Source of the DNA: Thiobacillus sp.
Lineage (GTDB): Bacteria; Pseudomonadota; Gammaproteobacteria; Burkholderiales; Thiobacillaceae
DNA length: 58,554 nt
Assembly: GCA_018263115.1 (NCBI GenBank)
Contig: JADFDC010000011.1
Coordinates: forward strand, 1-58,554
Reading direction: 5' to 3'
Shown: in pieces, positions 24,731 through 33,533 of the stretch
Layout of the letters: each line of letters opens with the position of its first letter
Numbering within the stretch: the first letter of the stretch is position 1
Made by a program: the position numbers and the translations under genes
The notes under the pieces: generated by a model
Told to the model about the DNA's origin: nothing
Database searches by the model: none
Seen by the model: only the letters and a program-made list of their open reading frames with translations

Positions 24731-26931
24731 GATCGTTTCTTGACGAACGCTGGCGCACCGCGCTGATCCTGATGCTGGCTGGTTTGCTGGTGTCATTCAG
24801 TGGCATCCTGTTTCGTGTCGATAATCTCTTATATGACCTGGGACAGCGGCTGGCTTCGAAGCCGCCGCCATCCGATGTCATCATTGTCGCCATCGATGAA
24901 GAAAGCCTGTCTCAGTTGGGTCGCTGGCCATGGTCGCGCAGGCTGCATGCTTCGCTGATAGACCGCCTGTCTGACGAAGGCGCGAAGCTGATCGCGCTGG
25001 ACCTGATCTTTGCTGAACCCGATACCGCTGACCAGCCGGCCGATGCTGAGTTGGCCCGGGCAATGGCATCCTCGCGCCGCGTTGTGTTGCCGGTGATGCT
25101 GGAACAAAGCCGGCTCAATGGACAACTGCTTGAAGTGCTGCCGCTACCCGATCTGACGAATCATGCCGCCGCGCTGGGGCGCGCACATGCTGAAATCGAG
25201 GAAGATGGCATCGCGCGAGGCCTCTATCTGCGGGAAGGTCTGGGTGTGCCGCGCTGGCCGCACTTTGCCGAGGCCATCCACGATGCGTTGAGGGGAACCA
25301 GGGATTCTGGCGCGGTTGACCAGGCAGCCAGTTCACCTTTCGTTCTGGTTCGGGAAAATTTTCGGCGAGTACCGTTTCTGGGCCCGCCCGGACATTTTCA
25401 GACGCTTTCTTACGCGCAGGTTCTGACAGGCCGTTATCCCGCGGGTATGTTCAAGGAAAAGATCATTCTGGTTGGCGCGACGGCGGCGGGTCTGGGCGAC
25501 AGGCTGCCGACACCGGTTTCCGGCTTGTCAGAACCCATGCCTGGCGTGGAGTTTCACGCCAATGCGCTCGAGGCTTTCCGGCACGGCACGCTGGTGACCA
25601 ATCTGTCGCGGGAAGCCAGCCTGTTGCTGACCATGATATTGAGCGTGTTGCCTGTATTCCTGCTGGCCAGACTCAGTCCGCGCATGGGCATGTTGACCAG
25701 CGTCGTATTGCTGGCGCTGGTGATGGGCGTGGCGCTGTCCTTGCCTCACGCAATGGGGGTTTGGTTCGCGCCATCCGGTGCGCTGCTGGCGATTCTGATT
25801 GCCTATCCGGTGTGGAGCTGGCGCAGGCTGGAAGTCGCCAGCCGATTCCTGGACAGGGAAATTCGCCACCTGACGCTGGATTTGCAGCAATCCGCGATTG
25901 TCGGTAGAGGCATGCCGGAAGCAGGTACGGGCGATCCGTTCCAGGCGCGCATTGCACAGATTCAGGCGGCGTCACAGCGCGTCCGCGCGCTGCGCAACCT
26001 GATCGACCAGGTGCTGGAAGGCATGCCGCATGGCGTGGTGGCGGTCGACAAATCCGGCCGGGTGCGGCTGGTCAACCGGCGTGCGCAAGACTGGCTGGGC
26101 GTTGAAAAGGATACGCCATCGCCGATTGAACTGAAGGCGGATGAAACACCCGTGCAACATGAAATAAGAAGCCGCGAAGGCATCCCGCTGCTGGTGGATG
26201 AGGCGGAATTCCCGCCTGCGATGGGCATTGCGCGCGTCATCAATCTGGTGGATATCGCCGAGGTCAAACGCCTGGAAGCGGAACGCCGCGAGACCCTGGC
26301 TTTCCTGTCGCACGATATTCGCGCGCCGCTGGCCATGGCGGTGGAACAATTGCGTTCGTCGCAGCGTTCTCCGCAAGAACTGGCAAGGCTGAGAACACAG
26401 CTGTCGAGGGCGCACGAACTGGCCGAGGAATTTCTTGCTACTTCCCGAGCAGAACTTTCCGATGAAGCGGCTTTCCAGGAAATCGATCTGTGCGGATTGC
26501 TGCATCAGGCGATTGACGCGGTCTTTCCGCTGGCGCAGTCGAGGAAGGTGGCGCTGATACGCGAAATTCCGGTCGACCCGGTTTGGGTCAGGGGCGAGTT
26601 TGGCCTGCTGGAACGTATGGCCGTCAATCTCATCCAGAATGCCGTCAAGTATTCACCGGACAACAGCCATGTCAGAATCGAACTGGAGGTGGATGGCAGC
26701 AAGGTCAGATATTGCGTGATCGATAGCGGTCCGGGCATTCCGGAAGCAGAGATGCCCAGGCTGTTCAAACGCTTCTCACGGCTGAACGAGCAGGGAAGCG
26801 CCGTGCCGGGTGCGGGACTGGGCCTGTATTTTGTACGCGTGGTGGCGGAAAAACACGGTGGCTCGGTCAGGGCGGACAATGGCCCGGAGGGTGGCGCGCG
26901 CTTCTGCGTGTCGCTGCCAAGAATCAGTTAA
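24727..26931 (+). CDS. CHASE2 sensor histidine kinase
   Basis: A roughly 734-residue membrane kinase. After one N-terminal helix (LILMLAGLLVSFSGILF) comes an extracytoplasmic CHASE2 domain (about 45-295: VAIDEESLSQLGRWPWSR, ALDLIFAEP). Three membrane helices (about 300-360), a PAS-like linker with VVAVDKSGRVRLVNRRA, a HisKA helix with the phospho-histidine in FLSHDIRAPL (about H529) and a HATPase domain (NLIQNAVKYS, DSGPGIP, GAGLGLYFVR) follow. The start is uncertain: TTG at 24727 overlaps the previous stop as TTGA, while a GTG at 24685 would overlap by 46 bp. It partners the upstream regulator. Confidence 0.9.
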   Translation: MRSFLDERWRTALILMLAGLLVSFSGILFRVDNLLYDLGQRLASKPPPSDVIIVAIDEESLSQLGRWPWSRRLHASLIDRLSDEGAKLIALDLIFAEPDTADQPADAELARAMASSRRVVLPVMLEQSRLNGQLLEVLPLPDLTNHAAALGRAHAEIEEDGIARGLYLREGLGVPRWPHFAEAIHDALRGTRDSGAVDQAASSPFVLVRENFRRVPFLGPPGHFQTLSYAQVLTGRYPAGMFKEKIILVGATAAGLGDRLPTPVSGLSEPMPGVEFHANALEAFRHGTLVTNLSREASLLLTMILSVLPVFLLARLSPRMGMLTSVVLLALVMGVALSLPHAMGVWFAPSGALLAILIAYPVWSWRRLEVASRFLDREIRHLTLDLQQSAIVGRGMPEAGTGDPFQARIAQIQAASQRVRALRNLIDQVLEGMPHGVVAVDKSGRVRLVNRRAQDWLGVEKDTPSPIELKADETPVQHEIRSREGIPLLVDEAEFPPAMGIARVINLVDIAEVKRLEAERRETLAFLSHDIRAPLAMAVEQLRSSQRSPQELARLRTQLSRAHELAEEFLATSRAELSDEAAFQEIDLCGLLHQAIDAVFPLAQSRKVALIREIPVDPVWVRGEFGLLERMAVNLIQNAVKYSPDNSHVRIELEVDGSKVRYCVIDSGPGIPEAEMPRLFKRFSRLNEQGSAVPGAGLGLYFVRVVAEKHGGSVRADNGPEGGARFCVSLPRIS

Positions 26932-26941
26932 GGAATTCTTG

Positions 26942-27394
26942 ATGGAACTCATACTCTGGCGCCATGCCGAGGCGGAAGACGGCTTCAATGATCTGGCGCG
27001 TGAATTGACTTTGAAAGGCCAGAAACAGGCGGCGAAAATGGCTGCATGGCTGAATGAACGCCTGCCAAATGATTGCAAGGTGCTGGTCAGCCCGACCGTG
27101 CGCGCGAAACAGACTGCCAGTGCATTGGGCAAGCCATTTCAAATCGTGCCGGCCATTTCGCCTGGCGCAAACATGGAAGATGTGATTGAAGCAGCGGGCT
27201 GGCCCGGAGATGACGATGGGTGTGTGCTGGTGACAGGTCATCAGCCCACCTTGGGAGACGTGGCCGCCTGGCTATTGGGCTCGGATGGTTCGCTGTCCAT
27301 CCGCAAGGCGGGCGTCTGGTGGTTTTCCAGCCGCAACAGGGCTGCCGGCAATGAAGTGGTGCTGCGGGCGGTTATGACGCCGGATCTGCTTTGA
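26942..27394 (+). CDS. sixA: SixA-type phosphohistidine phosphatase
   Basis: A 150-residue histidine phosphatase of the SixA branch. The catalytic motif is LILWRHAEAED (His 8) and the second histidine lies in VTGHQPTLGD, with VSPTVRAKQTA between. SixA removes phosphate from histidine-phosphotransfer domains. The ATG at 26942 follows AAGGAATTCTTG, a good ribosome site; the longer frame begins inside the kinase gene and is not real. It lies 10 nt after the CHASE2 kinase, making it the likely fourth gene of that operon. Its 3' end overlaps the opposing receiver gene by 23 bp. Confidence 0.9.
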   Translation: MELILWRHAEAEDGFNDLARELTLKGQKQAAKMAAWLNERLPNDCKVLVSPTVRAKQTASALGKPFQIVPAISPGANMEDVIEAAGWPGDDDGCVLVTGHQPTLGDVAAWLLGSDGSLSIRKAGVWWFSSRNRAAGNEVVLRAVMTPDLL

Positions 27395-27752
27395 AGCTTT
27401 CCTCTAGAAACTCGGCGACGGCGTGGCGCAGCAACGCAGGCGTGAAGGGCTTGCCCAGATAGCGCAGGCTGTCTGGAAGCTTGTCTGGTGCGGATTCGGC
27501 GCTGACCAGGATGATCGGCAGGGCTGAATGATGTTCGCTTTCCCTCACCCGCTGCACCAGCGCCCACCCATCCAGGTGCGGCATGCAGATATCGCTGATC
27601 AGCAAATCGTGCGGCGCTGATTGCAGCTTGTTCCAGGCGGACAGGCCATTTTCAGCCTCGTGAATTTCAAGATAAGGCAGGGGTTTGAGCGCGGCGCGCA
27701 CCATCCGGCGCATGCTGCCAAAATCGTCGACAATCAGAACTCTCTTTTTCAT
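27372..27752 (-). CDS. Single-domain CheY-like response regulator
   Basis: A 126-residue stand-alone receiver domain: RVLIVDDFGSMRRMVRAAL at the N-terminus, phospho-acceptor in LLISDICMPHLDGW, switch serine in ILVSAES and lysine in YLGKPF. There is no output domain, so it acts by protein binding, as CheY does. The ATG at 27752 gives the canonical MKKRVLIVDD start. It is divergent from fliF across 138 bp, which fits a role with the flagellar genes but does not prove it. It converges on and overlaps sixA. Confidence 0.88.
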   Translation of the reverse strand: MKKRVLIVDDFGSMRRMVRAALKPLPYLEIHEAENGLSAWNKLQSAPHDLLISDICMPHLDGWALVQRVRESEHHSALPIILVSAESAPDKLPDSLRYLGKPFTPALLRHAVAEFLEESFKADPAS

Positions 27753-27767
27753 TGCGTGCAGCCTGTA

Positions 27768-27793
27768 TTGAGCCGGCCTATGACGGCTATAAT
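27768..27793 (+). promoter_or_regulatory. Possible sigma-70-like promoter for fliF
   Basis: In the divergent gap between the receiver gene and fliF there is a perfect TATAAT at 27788-27793. A TTGAGC lies at 27768-27773, but the spacer is only 14 nt, so the -35 is doubtful; the hexamer at 17-nt spacing is GTATTG. I found no sigma-54 (GG-N10-GC) or sigma-28 consensus here, unlike many class II/III flagellar promoters. Confidence 0.35.
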
Positions 27794-27890
27794 CTGTCCA
27801 AAAGTGGCCGGTAGTATCTTGCTTATCGGATATGCCAGCGGCTAACTGGAGAAGAGACATCATCATTTTGCTTTTTGAATTCGCGGTGTC

Positions 27891-29276
27891 ATGGCCGAAG
27901 GTCTGAACCTGGCGGCAGTTCCGGCGTCGCTAATGGCTGCCAGCCCCTGGAAAAAGGCAATGTGGGGGGGATTGGCGCTGCTGGTTGTTATTGGGGCAGT
28001 CCTTCTTTTCTGGGAGCGCCAGCCTGACTACCGTGTTCTGTTCGCGAACTTGTCCGATCGCGATGGCGGCGCGGTGGTGGAAGCGCTGGAACGCCTGAAT
28101 ATCCCTTACCGGCTGGCGGAGCCAAACGGCGCGGTTGAAGTGCCTACGGACCAGTTGCACGCCGCACGCTACAAACTGGCCGCCCAGGGATTGCCAAAAG
28201 GTGACAAGCGCGAAGGAGAGCCATCACCCATGGCAGGTTTCGGTCTCTCGCAATTCCAGGAACAAATCGGATATCAGCGCGCGCTGGAAGATGAGCTTGC
28301 GCGATCCGTGAAAGCGCTGGAAGGCGTGGAATCAGCCCGGGTTCATCTTGCCTTGCCGCGGCAAACCTCTTTTTTGCGCGAGCGCATCCCGCCTGCCGCT
28401 TCGGTGCTGATCAAACTGCAAACCGCGACGCAATTCAGCGAAGGACAGGTGGCGTCCATTCGTTACATCATCGCCAGCGGCGTGCCCGGCATGACGGCAG
28501 CGCAGGTAAGCGTGGTAGATCAGTACGGGACGTTGCTGGCAGAGGGGGTTGCGGGGCTATATCGCGGGTTGAGTCCGGACCAGCTCGAATACACGCGACG
28601 TCTGGAAAACGAGTATTCAGAGCGACTTGCAAAAGTGCTGTCGCCGGTACTGCAGGCTCATGCCTTCAAAGTTCAGATCACCGCACAGGTTGATTTCAGC
28701 GAAAGCGAGGAAACAACCGAGAATGCCAGCCAGTCTGGCAGGGCTAAGGTTTATAACCGTAAAACCACACGACATGTCCGCGAGCCCAAGGGTACGGTCA
28801 GCAGACTGTCCGTGCTTGTCGTGGTGGATGAGGCCGCGGGCCTAGAGAAAATACAGCTGGACAAGCTTGAGCGGATGGCGAGGCAGTCAGTAGGTTTTGA
28901 TTCCCGCCGCAGGGACAGCGTTCAGGTCATCAAGGTGCCGTTTGCGGAGCAGACTAAAGATGCCTCGCAAGCTGTTGCCAGGCCAGAAAGCCTGCGCAAT
29001 CTTTCCGAGCCATCGCCCGCAGCGAAACCGGCAGTCATCGCCAATAATTCATGGCCTGTCTATGCCGGCCTCGTGCTGGCAGTCGTTGCGGGTTTGTTGA
29101 TGGTTTGGACGCTGATAAGGCGAAGCCGCCGAGGTCAGCGAGAGGAGTCAGCAGAAAACGCCGGGACGCCCACACCCGGGGAGATGTTTGAAGCCGAACT
29201 GAATTCAATCAGGCAGCATGTCATGGAAGATCCAAAATTGGCGGCCAGCGTGGTGAAGTTATGGATGCAGGCATGA
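27891..29276 (+). CDS. fliF: Flagellar MS-ring protein FliF, short form
   Basis: Forms the inner-membrane ring of the flagellar basal body. The 461 residues contain a first membrane helix (25-41), the FliF ring motifs (GFGLSQFQEQIGYQRALEDE at 116-135, RVHLALP, VASIRYIIASGVPGM), a second membrane helix (388-408) and a C-terminal FliG-binding tail (DPKLAASVVKLWM). Typical FliF has about 550 residues. Here the RBM3 insertion is nearly gone: only 14 residues (278-291) separate DFSESEETTE from TTRHVREP, where Salmonella FliF has 80 or more forming the beta-collar. First gene of the cluster; fliG overlaps its end. Confidence 0.92.
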   Translation: MAEGLNLAAVPASLMAASPWKKAMWGGLALLVVIGAVLLFWERQPDYRVLFANLSDRDGGAVVEALERLNIPYRLAEPNGAVEVPTDQLHAARYKLAAQGLPKGDKREGEPSPMAGFGLSQFQEQIGYQRALEDELARSVKALEGVESARVHLALPRQTSFLRERIPPAASVLIKLQTATQFSEGQVASIRYIIASGVPGMTAAQVSVVDQYGTLLAEGVAGLYRGLSPDQLEYTRRLENEYSERLAKVLSPVLQAHAFKVQITAQVDFSESEETTENASQSGRAKVYNRKTTRHVREPKGTVSRLSVLVVVDEAAGLEKIQLDKLERMARQSVGFDSRRRDSVQVIKVPFAEQTKDASQAVARPESLRNLSEPSPAAKPAVIANNSWPVYAGLVLAVVAGLLMVWTLIRRSRRGQREESAENAGTPTPGEMFEAELNSIRQHVMEDPKLAASVVKLWMQA

Positions 29277-30232
29277 ACCGCGAAGGGGTCGTAAAAAGCG
29301 CAATCCTGCTGCTGTCGCTGGGCGAAGAAGCGGCGGCGCAGGTGTTTCGTCATCTTACGCCTACGGAAGTCAGCGAGCTGGGCCGCACAATGCGTGACGT
29401 CGGTGTGCTGCCGCGCGAGCGCGTCGAAACCGTCCTCCGTGAATTTGCCGACGAGGCGGGACGCCAGACCGGTTTTGGCACGGACTCGGAAGAATTTCTG
29501 GATGCAGCCCTGACGCGTGCGCTCGGTGATGATCGCGGACGTCAGCTCATGAGGCGCATTCTTGGCAAGGAAACCGATGACCTCAAACAGCTTGGCTGGA
29601 TGGAGCCGTCCGAAGTGGCCGCGCTGTTGCAGGACGAACATCCGCAAGTGGTTGCGACTGTGCTGGTTCATCTCGACCGTCAACAGGCTTCCAGGATACT
29701 CGAGTGGCTGAACGCGCCGCTCCGCCACGAAGTGGTGCAGCGCGTGGCCGGGTGGCGCAGCGTGCCAGCGGAGGCCATGCGCGAGTTGAATGAATGGCTT
29801 GCCGGCAGATTGCGCAAGGAAACTTCGGAATCGGATGGCGAGGAGCTGGCAGCCGAATTGCTGCAACACCTGACGCCGGCAACACGCGCCCAGGTTGAAT
29901 CCGGATTGGCCCAGGATGCGCCCGAGCTGCTGGAACAACTGAAAGCGCGTCAGCTTGGCCTTGAAGACATGAAGCGCTTGTCATCCGAAAGCCGGACACG
30001 TTTTTTCAAGGCTGTGCCAGGCAATGCCTTGTTGCTGGCCCTGAAGGGCGCCGACCCCGATCTGGTTGAATCGCTGCTTCAGCGCATGCCGGAAACGGCG
30101 GCAAGACGGCTGAAGGATGATCTCGAGTCATTGGGCGCAACCCGGCTGGACGACATTGAAACCGCCCAGAAGGAAGTAGTCATGCTGATGCGGAAAATGG
30201 CGGCACAGGGTGAACTGGATATCAGCGCATGA
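29273..30232 (+). CDS. fliG: Flagellar motor switch protein FliG, divergent
   Basis: Rotor protein that links FliF to the C-ring and interacts with the stator. The 319 residues span N, middle and C domains: KSAILLLSLGEEAAAQVFRHL at the start, the EHPQ motif in LLQDEHPQVVATVLVHL and the C-domain LLALKGADPD...RLKDDLESLGATRLDDIE. Of the charged torque residues, the K of ALKGA, the DD pair and the R of TRLDD are kept, but the position of Salmonella R281 appears to be Thr (PETAAR for SQRAAD). The start at 29273 overlaps the fliF stop; an ATG at 29261 is also in frame. It overlaps fliH (ATGA). Confidence 0.88.
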   Translation: MNREGVVKSAILLLSLGEEAAAQVFRHLTPTEVSELGRTMRDVGVLPRERVETVLREFADEAGRQTGFGTDSEEFLDAALTRALGDDRGRQLMRRILGKETDDLKQLGWMEPSEVAALLQDEHPQVVATVLVHLDRQQASRILEWLNAPLRHEVVQRVAGWRSVPAEAMRELNEWLAGRLRKETSESDGEELAAELLQHLTPATRAQVESGLAQDAPELLEQLKARQLGLEDMKRLSSESRTRFFKAVPGNALLLALKGADPDLVESLLQRMPETAARRLKDDLESLGATRLDDIETAQKEVVMLMRKMAAQGELDISA

Positions 30233-30834
30233 GCGACAAACCTGACAACGAAACGCTCGACACGCGCAGCGCTTTCGAACGCTGGGAGGGGTTGGAAGCC
30301 GTGCCTGCGCCTGATCCGGTCGAGGCTGAAGAGCGGCGGATCAAGGAAGTCTTCGAGGCCGCGCGTGAACAGGGTTACGCGGCAGGTCTTGCGCAAGCGA
30401 AGGATGAAGCCAGATCTCAGGCAGGACGGTTCAAGTCGCTGACAGAAAGTTACAGTGCCGCAATTGATTCGCTGGATTTCAGGTTGTCCGATCAGGTTCT
30501 CAACCTGGCGCTGGATGTCGCACGCCAGGTTGTGGCCGGCGAGCTGGCTGCCCGCCCCGAACGGATACTGGACGTGGTCAATCTGGCCTTGAGGCAGATG
30601 GTGGAAACCACGCGCGAGGCCCGGCTGCTGCTCAATCCCGAAGACGCGGAAATCATCCGTCCCCTGTTGAATGAAGCGCTGGACAAAAGCAGGCTGCGCA
30701 TCGTCGAGGATGTGCGGATTGTGCGCGGCGGCTGCCTGATCGAAACAGCTCAGGGCGACCTGGATGCGACGCTTCAGGCGCGATGGCGCCAGGTCGTGGC
30801 GGTATTGGGCAGCAACCGGAACTGGGTCGACTGA
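30229..30834 (+). CDS. fliH: Flagellar export stator FliH
   Basis: Peripheral stalk/regulator of the FliI ATPase. The 201 residues have an acidic N-terminus, a helix with the [18 protein letters not shown] glycine-repeat pattern typical of FliH (about 45-62), and a C-terminal domain with [25 protein letters not shown] and [20 protein letters not shown], the classic FliH/SctL ending. Length is within the usual 200-270. It is coupled to fliG (ATGA), and fliI begins 1 nt after its stop. Confidence 0.85.
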   Translation: MSDKPDNETLDTRSAFERWEGLEAVPAPDPVEAEERRIKEVFEAAREQGYAAGLAQAKDEARSQAGRFKSLTESYSAAIDSLDFRLSDQVLNLALDVARQVVAGELAARPERILDVVNLALRQMVETTREARLLLNPEDAEIIRPLLNEALDKSRLRIVEDVRIVRGGCLIETAQGDLDATLQARWRQVVAVLGSNRNWVD

Positions 30835-30835
30835 C

Positions 30836-32230
30836 ATGGATCGCACGGTACGTTTTCGCGAATACCTTGCTGACTGCAGACGCGCTGTTGGCTATTCGCA
30901 ACCCTGGCAGACCAGCGGACAGCTTACCCGCGTGGCAGGGCTGGTGATGGAAGCGGTGGGCCTGAGGCTGCCGATTGGCAGTCAATGCATGGTGCAGATT
31001 CCGGGCGGGCAAAGCGTGGATGCCGAAGTGGTGGGTTTTTCCGGTGACCGGCTGTATCTGATGCCATCGACAGACATCTATGGCGTGATGCCGGGCGCGC
31101 GTGTGATTCCTGAAAATCCCCTGGCGGCCCAGCCGCCGCGTCTTGGTCGACGTTATGTGCCACGTCGCCGCGCGCAGGATCGTGTGCGTCAGGTATCGGT
31201 GGGACCGCAACTTCTCGGCCGTGTCATGGATGGCGCGGGCCGGCCCATCGATGGACTGGGGCCATTAACCAGCGACCGGCGCGTGCCACTTTATTCGCGC
31301 CCACTGAATCCGCTGGAGCGTGCGCCGATCCGCGAACCGCTGGATGTCGGCATCGGTTCGATCAATGCCCTGCTGACCGTGGGGCGCGGCCAGCGACTTG
31401 GCCTGTTCGCGGGCAGTGGCGTTGGCAAATCGATCCTGCTGGGCATGATGGCACGTTATACCAATGCCGATGTGGTCGTGGTCGGACTGATTGGCGAACG
31501 CGGCCGCGAGGTCAAGGATTTCATCGAAAGCAATCTCGGTGCGGAAGGCATGGCACGTGCCGTGGTGGTCGCCTCACCCGCCGACAATCCGCCACTGATG
31601 CGGCTGAACGGTGCGGCCTATGCGATGGCGATTGCCGAGCATTTCCGCGATCAGGGCAAGCAGGTGCTGTTGATCATGGATTCGCTGACTCGCTACGCCA
31701 TGGCGCAGCGCGAGGTGGCGCTGGCAATCGGTGAGCCTCCCGCCACCAAGGGCTATCCGCCATCCGTATTCGCCAAACTGCCGCAATTGTGCGAACGCGC
31801 GGGCAACGCCAAGAGCGGCGGCGGGTCGATCACGGCATTTTTCACCGTGCTGATGGAACAGGACGACCAGCAGGATCCGATCGCCGACGCGGCCCGTGCC
31901 ATTCTCGACGGCCATATCGTGCTGTCACGCGACCTGGCGGATGCCGGGCTGTATCCCGCCATCGACATCGAATCCTCCATCAGCCGGGCCTTGCCAGACC
32001 TGGTGAAGCAGGAGGAGATGGATCGTATTCGCCGCTTCAAGTATCTGTACTCGCGATACCGCCGCAGCCGCGACCTGCTCTCGGTGGGTGCTTATGTGCC
32101 GGGCGCGGATGTAGTACTCGATGAAGCCGTTTCGCTTTATCCCGCGATGCAGAATTTCCTGATGCAGGAAATGGATGCACGCATCGACATGAATGCTGCG
32201 CGTCATGCGCTGGCTGAAATTCTTCCGTGA
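30836..32230 (+). CDS. fliI: Flagellar export ATPase FliI
   Basis: Hexameric ATPase of the flagellar type III export apparatus. The 464 residues carry the Walker [16 protein letters not shown], Walker B in [17 protein letters not shown], the export-ATPase signature [18 protein letters not shown] and [18 protein letters not shown]. Length and motifs are normal. The N-terminal region [17 protein letters not shown] is typical of FliI/SctN. The start at 30836 is 1 nt after the fliH stop; the frame is open further upstream inside fliH, but that is not family sequence. Confidence 0.95.
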   Translation: MDRTVRFREYLADCRRAVGYSQPWQTSGQLTRVAGLVMEAVGLRLPIGSQCMVQIPGGQSVDAEVVGFSGDRLYLMPSTDIYGVMPGARVIPENPLAAQPPRLGRRYVPRRRAQDRVRQVSVGPQLLGRVMDGAGRPIDGLGPLTSDRRVPLYSRPLNPLERAPIREPLDVGIGSINALLTVGRGQRLGLFAGSGVGKSILLGMMARYTNADVVVVGLIGERGREVKDFIESNLGAEGMARAVVVASPADNPPLMRLNGAAYAMAIAEHFRDQGKQVLLIMDSLTRYAMAQREVALAIGEPPATKGYPPSVFAKLPQLCERAGNAKSGGGSITAFFTVLMEQDDQQDPIADAARAILDGHIVLSRDLADAGLYPAIDIESSISRALPDLVKQEEMDRIRRFKYLYSRYRRSRDLLSVGAYVPGADVVLDEAVSLYPAMQNFLMQEMDARIDMNAARHALAEILP

Positions 32231-32238
32231 GCTAAGCA

Positions 32239-32736
32239 ATGCCGCGTCCCTTTTCATTGCAACTGGTGCTTGATCTGACCGAACGGCGGGCGGAAGCAAA
32301 ATCGCGCGCGGTCAAGTTGGCACATGCGGAATGGTTGCGGGCGCGGACGCAGGTGGTGCGCATGCAACAACAGCGTGCCCGGTACAATGACGGCCTGTCA
32401 GCGCGTTTAAGGCAAGGGTGTGCGTCGGATGTGGTGCAGGAAGCGAGTGAGGCGTTACGCAATTACCAGAAACGCCTGGCGGCTGGCACGCAGATGATTG
32501 AATCAACTCATGCGGCCTGGCAGCGCGCGCTTGATGTCTGGCAGAACGAAAAGAAACGGCTGGAAGCCCTGCAGGTGCTGGCGCAGCGCCATGTGCTGGA
32601 AGAGGCGCGCCGCGACGAGAAACAGGAACGCAGGCTGCATGATGAACTGGCATCCAAAGCCGCTTACATGCGCATGCCTTCTCAACAACGTGAAACCGGC
32701 TTCCTGTTTCTTGAATCCGGACGGGTTGACGGATGA
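32239..32736 (+). CDS. fliJ: Flagellar export chaperone FliJ-like
   Basis: A 165-residue, almost fully helical, Arg/Gln/Ala-rich coiled-coil protein in the fliJ position right after fliI. The start PFSLQLVLDLTERRAEAK matches the FliJ 'F-LQ-LLD' opening, and the remainder is a long antiparallel coiled coil with EKKRLEALQVLAQRH. FliJ works as the gamma-subunit-like rotor and chaperone escort of FliI. Sequence conservation in this family is low, so the call leans on position and architecture. Its stop overlaps the next start (ATGA). Confidence 0.78.
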   Translation: MPRPFSLQLVLDLTERRAEAKSRAVKLAHAEWLRARTQVVRMQQQRARYNDGLSARLRQGCASDVVQEASEALRNYQKRLAAGTQMIESTHAAWQRALDVWQNEKKRLEALQVLAQRHVLEEARRDEKQERRLHDELASKAAYMRMPSQQRETGFLFLESGRVDG

Positions 32737-33203
32737 TATTTTCTGCGCTTGGCGCCGAGGAAAAAGTTTTTCTCGCCTCGGTCGCGGACGAGCGAAAAAT
32801 TCTGGGCAGTTTGTCCGAACGTGTGCGGGGAAAAATGTCAGCTTGTTTGGGTGTGCCGGTACGTGTTACCGGCGCAAGGGTAATCCAGCATTCCAGTACA
32901 AGAACAGGCAAGGCGCTGACAATAGCGGCAAGCCGGGAAGCGGAGAATGCCTGGGTATCTGCGCGTTTTGGCGGTGGTCCTGTTTCAGGGCGGCAGGCTT
33001 CAACCGGATTGTCCAGATCGTTGATGCGTATATTGAAACGCGCCCTGGCAGAGTCGGTGATCAATCTCGGCGGGGGAGTTGTCTGGCCGAAAGCTGTCAG
33101 GCTTGAGTTCATAATTCAGGAACAGGCTGGCATGGTGGAATTCTTCTGCGAACCACAAGATTTGATGTGCTGGGCGAAAGCGGAACTGGAAAGGATGCAA
33201 TGA
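32733..33203 (+). CDS. Unrecognised protein within the flagellar cluster
   Basis: A 156-residue protein, not recognised. It overlaps fliJ upstream and fliO downstream (ATGA at both ends), so it belongs to the operon. In other proteobacteria fliK, fliL, fliM and fliN lie here, all absent from this cluster. It lacks a membrane helix and lacks the SpoA/FliN C-domain pattern. The segment LSERVRGKMSACLGVPVRVT and the helix SRSLMRILKRALAES recall loosely the CheC/FliM-type middle domain, but this is weak. It could be a reduced C-ring component, a hook-length factor or an adaptor. Confidence 0.6.
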   Translation: MIFSALGAEEKVFLASVADERKILGSLSERVRGKMSACLGVPVRVTGARVIQHSSTRTGKALTIAASREAENAWVSARFGGGPVSGRQASTGLSRSLMRILKRALAESVINLGGGVVWPKAVRLEFIIQEQAGMVEFFCEPQDLMCWAKAELERMQ

Positions 33204-33532
33204 AACATCCCGGTAAAACCTTGGCGGCGCTGAGCGCCAGTACATCTGCATTCGCAGCGGGCCCCGGCGTTTCCGGTGTTTCCGGCATGGTGTTTTCCCT
33301 GTTGCTGATATTAGGACTGTTTGTTCTGGCGGCCTGGCTGGTCAAACGCTACCTGCCGCAGGTCGGCAAGCCTGGCCCAGTCAAAGTTGTTAGCTCGACC
33401 CTGTTGAGTGCACGCGAAAAAGTAGTCGTGGTTGAAATCGAAGAAACCTGGCTGGTGCTGGGCGTTGGCGGCGGACAGGTGCGCACCCTGCACACCCTGC
33501 CCAAACCGAAGAATGCCGGGACAGAAGTCTGA
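33200..33532 (+). CDS. fliO: Flagellar biosynthesis protein FliO
   Basis: Small membrane protein that helps assemble the FliP ring. The 110 residues have an N-terminal Ala/Ser-rich leader, one strong membrane helix (VFSLLLILGLFVLAAWLVKR, about 31-50) and a short cytosolic SH3-like domain with VVSSTLLSAREKVVVVEIEETWLVLGV, the typical FliO pattern. The ATG at 33200 overlaps the upstream stop; an in-frame start at 33167 lies within the previous gene. fliP begins 1 nt after its stop. Confidence 0.88.
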   Translation: MKHPGKTLAALSASTSAFAAGPGVSGVSGMVFSLLLILGLFVLAAWLVKRYLPQVGKPGPVKVVSSTLLSAREKVVVVEIEETWLVLGVGGGQVRTLHTLPKPKNAGTEV

Positions 33533-33533
33533 C

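Noticed and set aside
27753-27890. Sigma-54 or sigma-28 promoter before fliF
   Set aside because: No GG-N10-GC or TAAA-N15-GCCGATAA-like pattern was found; only a TATAAT is convincing.
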